NCBI GenBank assembly: GCA_029933995.1
Contig: JAOZNB010000005.1
Coordinates: 1-24,190 of the forward strand
Direction of reading: 5' to 3'
DNA from: Candidatus Moraniibacteriota bacterium
GTDB lineage: Bacteria > Patescibacteriota > Minisyncoccia > Moranbacterales > GCA-2747515
DNA length: 24,190 nucleotides
Below the pieces are notes generated by a model. The model was not told the DNA's origin. It searched no databases and worked only from the letters and a program-made list of their open reading frames with translations. Position 1 is the first letter of the stretch, and every line of letters begins with the position of its first letter. A program made the position numbers and the translations under genes. Positions 23,097 through 24,190 of the stretch are shown here, one piece after another.

Positions 23097-23132
23097 ATAC
23101 TAATATATTAATATACTAAGTTACTAGAGATT

Positions 23133-24116
23133 ATGAAAAAAATATTTTCAGGTGTTCAGCCTAGTGGTGATTTACATTTAGGTAATTATCTAGGAGCAAT
23201 CAAAAATTGGGTATCAATGCAGAGTGAATTTGATACTACTTTTTGTATTGTGGATTTACATGCAATTACAGTTGCACAGGAACCAGTAGAATTACAAAGG
23301 CGAATACTTGATGTTGCAAAGGCATATCTTGCACTTGGAATTGATCCAAAAAAATCAACAATTTTTGTACAGTCAGATGTGAGAGCACATACTGAATTGT
23401 GTTGGATTTTGAATTGTGTTGCTGCACGTATGGGTGATATGGAAAAGATGACTCAATTCAAAGACAAAAGTGCCAAAGGAGATGTGGAGCGCGCTAGTGT
23501 TGGACTTTTTGATTATCCAGTACTTATGGCTGCTGATATTTTACTTTATGACACAGATGTGGTGCCAGTTGGTGAGGACCAAGTGCAACATGTAGAATTA
23601 GCTCGTACGCTTGCAAGGCGATTTAATAAAAAGTTTGGGGATACGTTTGTAATACCACAACCAAAATTAACAAAAGAAGGGAAGCGTATTATGGGATTAG
23701 ATGATCCAACAAAGAAGATGAGTAAGTCAGCATCAAGTGAATATAATTATATTACACTTATGGATACGCCAGACGTTGTGCAAAAAAAGATAAGGAAAGC
23801 GGTAACTGATAGCGGAAGTGAAATTGTGTACAGTGATGAAAAACCGGCTTTACAAAACCTTATTAATATATATTCGTTATTTTCAGGTGATAGTACAGAG
23901 AATATTGAAAAAAAATATATTGGTAAGGGATATGGTGATTTCAAAAATGCTTTAGCAGATGTTGTAGTAAATTTTTTGGTACCATTTCAAGAAAGGGTAA
24001 AGTTAATGAGTGATGAAGATATAAAAAAAATTTTGAATAAAGGTGCAATGAAGGCAAATGAACAAGCTGAACAAAAAATAAGAGATGTAAAAGACCGGAT
24101 TGGACTTGTAATATAA
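23133..24116 (+). CDS. trpS: Tryptophanyl-tRNA synthetase
   Basis: TrpRS charges tRNA-Trp. The 327-residue class I enzyme starts KKIFSGVQPSGDLHLGNYLG, which contains the HIGH-type motif as DLHLGNY. It continues with DLHAITVAQEP, WILNCVAARMGDMEKMTQFK, VGLFDYPVLMAADILLYD, VPVGEDQVQHVELARTLARR and the KMSKS loop DPTKKMSKSASSEYN near residue 190. Length is typical. It follows the RNase J terminator and has its own promoter, so it is a separate transcription unit. TGG is read as Trp throughout the window and TGA is not needed as a sense codon. Confidence 0.96.
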   Translation: MKKIFSGVQPSGDLHLGNYLGAIKNWVSMQSEFDTTFCIVDLHAITVAQEPVELQRRILDVAKAYLALGIDPKKSTIFVQSDVRAHTELCWILNCVAARMGDMEKMTQFKDKSAKGDVERASVGLFDYPVLMAADILLYDTDVVPVGEDQVQHVELARTLARRFNKKFGDTFVIPQPKLTKEGKRIMGLDDPTKKMSKSASSEYNYITLMDTPDVVQKKIRKAVTDSGSEIVYSDEKPALQNLINIYSLFSGDSTENIEKKYIGKGYGDFKNALADVVVNFLVPFQERVKLMSDEDIKKILNKGAMKANEQAEQKIRDVKDRIGLVI

Positions 24117-24190
24117 AAAAGTATTAATAAAAACCACCAGCATAGAAAGGTGAGTGCGTTTAAAGCGTAGTAAGTATATAATTTTTCTAT
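24117..24190 (+). promoter_or_regulatory. Tail region with a TATAAT box, probable promoter of the next gene
   Basis: The last 74 bases contain a short hairpin (CACC at 24135-24138 with GGTG at 24149-24152) and a perfect TATAAT at 24177-24182. Only eight bases remain after the box. By analogy with other genes here, a start codon may lie at or just beyond the right edge. Confidence 0.4.

Noticed and set aside
23097..23132. T-box leader controlling trpS
   Set aside because: The leader is only about 30 bases, with no specifier loop or antiterminator.

Overview
The window is an AT-rich bacterial chromosome segment with short intergenic gaps. It looks like a member of the Candidate Phyla Radiation (Patescibacteria), most likely Parcubacteria-like. 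Evidence: a secreted fibre-type protein with VGIGT-P-LDV-G repeats; a membrane-anchored baseplate-J-like protein next to an FtsA/PilM-like ATPase; a PfkB sugar kinase and a bifunctional phosphoglucose/phosphomannose isomerase beside lower-glycolysis genes; and compact ribosomal genes. This placement is inferred from gene content and was not checked by phylogeny. The standard bacterial code fits: all genes are open without reading TGA as sense. TAA ends 18 of 24 genes, TAG 5 and TGA only one (mraY).

Layout. 1-1964: 3' part of a large surface/fibre-like protein. 1965-2734: a non-conserved gap holding a frameshifted small membrane-protein gene on the minus strand (2014-2290) and a 260-bp nested foldback element (2387-2646) with 24-bp perfect inverted ends and a 6-bp direct repeat at its borders. 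2735-6281: scpA, scpB (chromosome condensation), a D,D-carboxypeptidase and mraY (peptidoglycan). 6309-9733: pgk, eno and a PfkB kinase. 9717-12974: an FtsA/PilM-like ATPase and a baseplate-J-like membrane protein. 13238-17481: infA, rpmJ, rpsM, rpsK, rpsD, rpoA, rplQ, rplM, rpsI, with a second foldback structure between rpmJ and rpsM. 17588-19578: secG and an anchored family-5 solute-binding protein. 19587-20606: phosphoglucose/phosphomannose isomerase. 20607-20984: a hairpin-rich non-coding gap. 20985-23012: RNase J with a lysine-repeat N-terminal extension. 23133-24116: trpS. The last 74 bases end in a TATAAT box, so another gene probably starts just outside.

All intact genes are on the plus strand; the only minus-strand gene seen is the broken one. 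Start sites are unusual. Most genes lack a clear Shine-Dalgarno sequence. Several (scpA, mraY, pgk, the baseplate-J-like gene, rpsM, the solute-binding protein) have a -10 hexamer, often with an upstream TG, only 6-8 bases before the start codon, which is the geometry of leaderless mRNA. RpoA stops at 241 residues and has no C-terminal domain, consistent with promoters read mainly through the -10 element. The single perfect AGGAGG found before a gene is in the infA leader, 7 bases before a 22-codon TTG reading frame.

No CRISPR array, complete tRNA or rRNA gene, integrase or transposase gene was seen. The best candidates for something undescribed are the two foldback elements, the FtsA-like/baseplate-J-like pair, and the leaderless promoter layout combined with the shortened RpoA.
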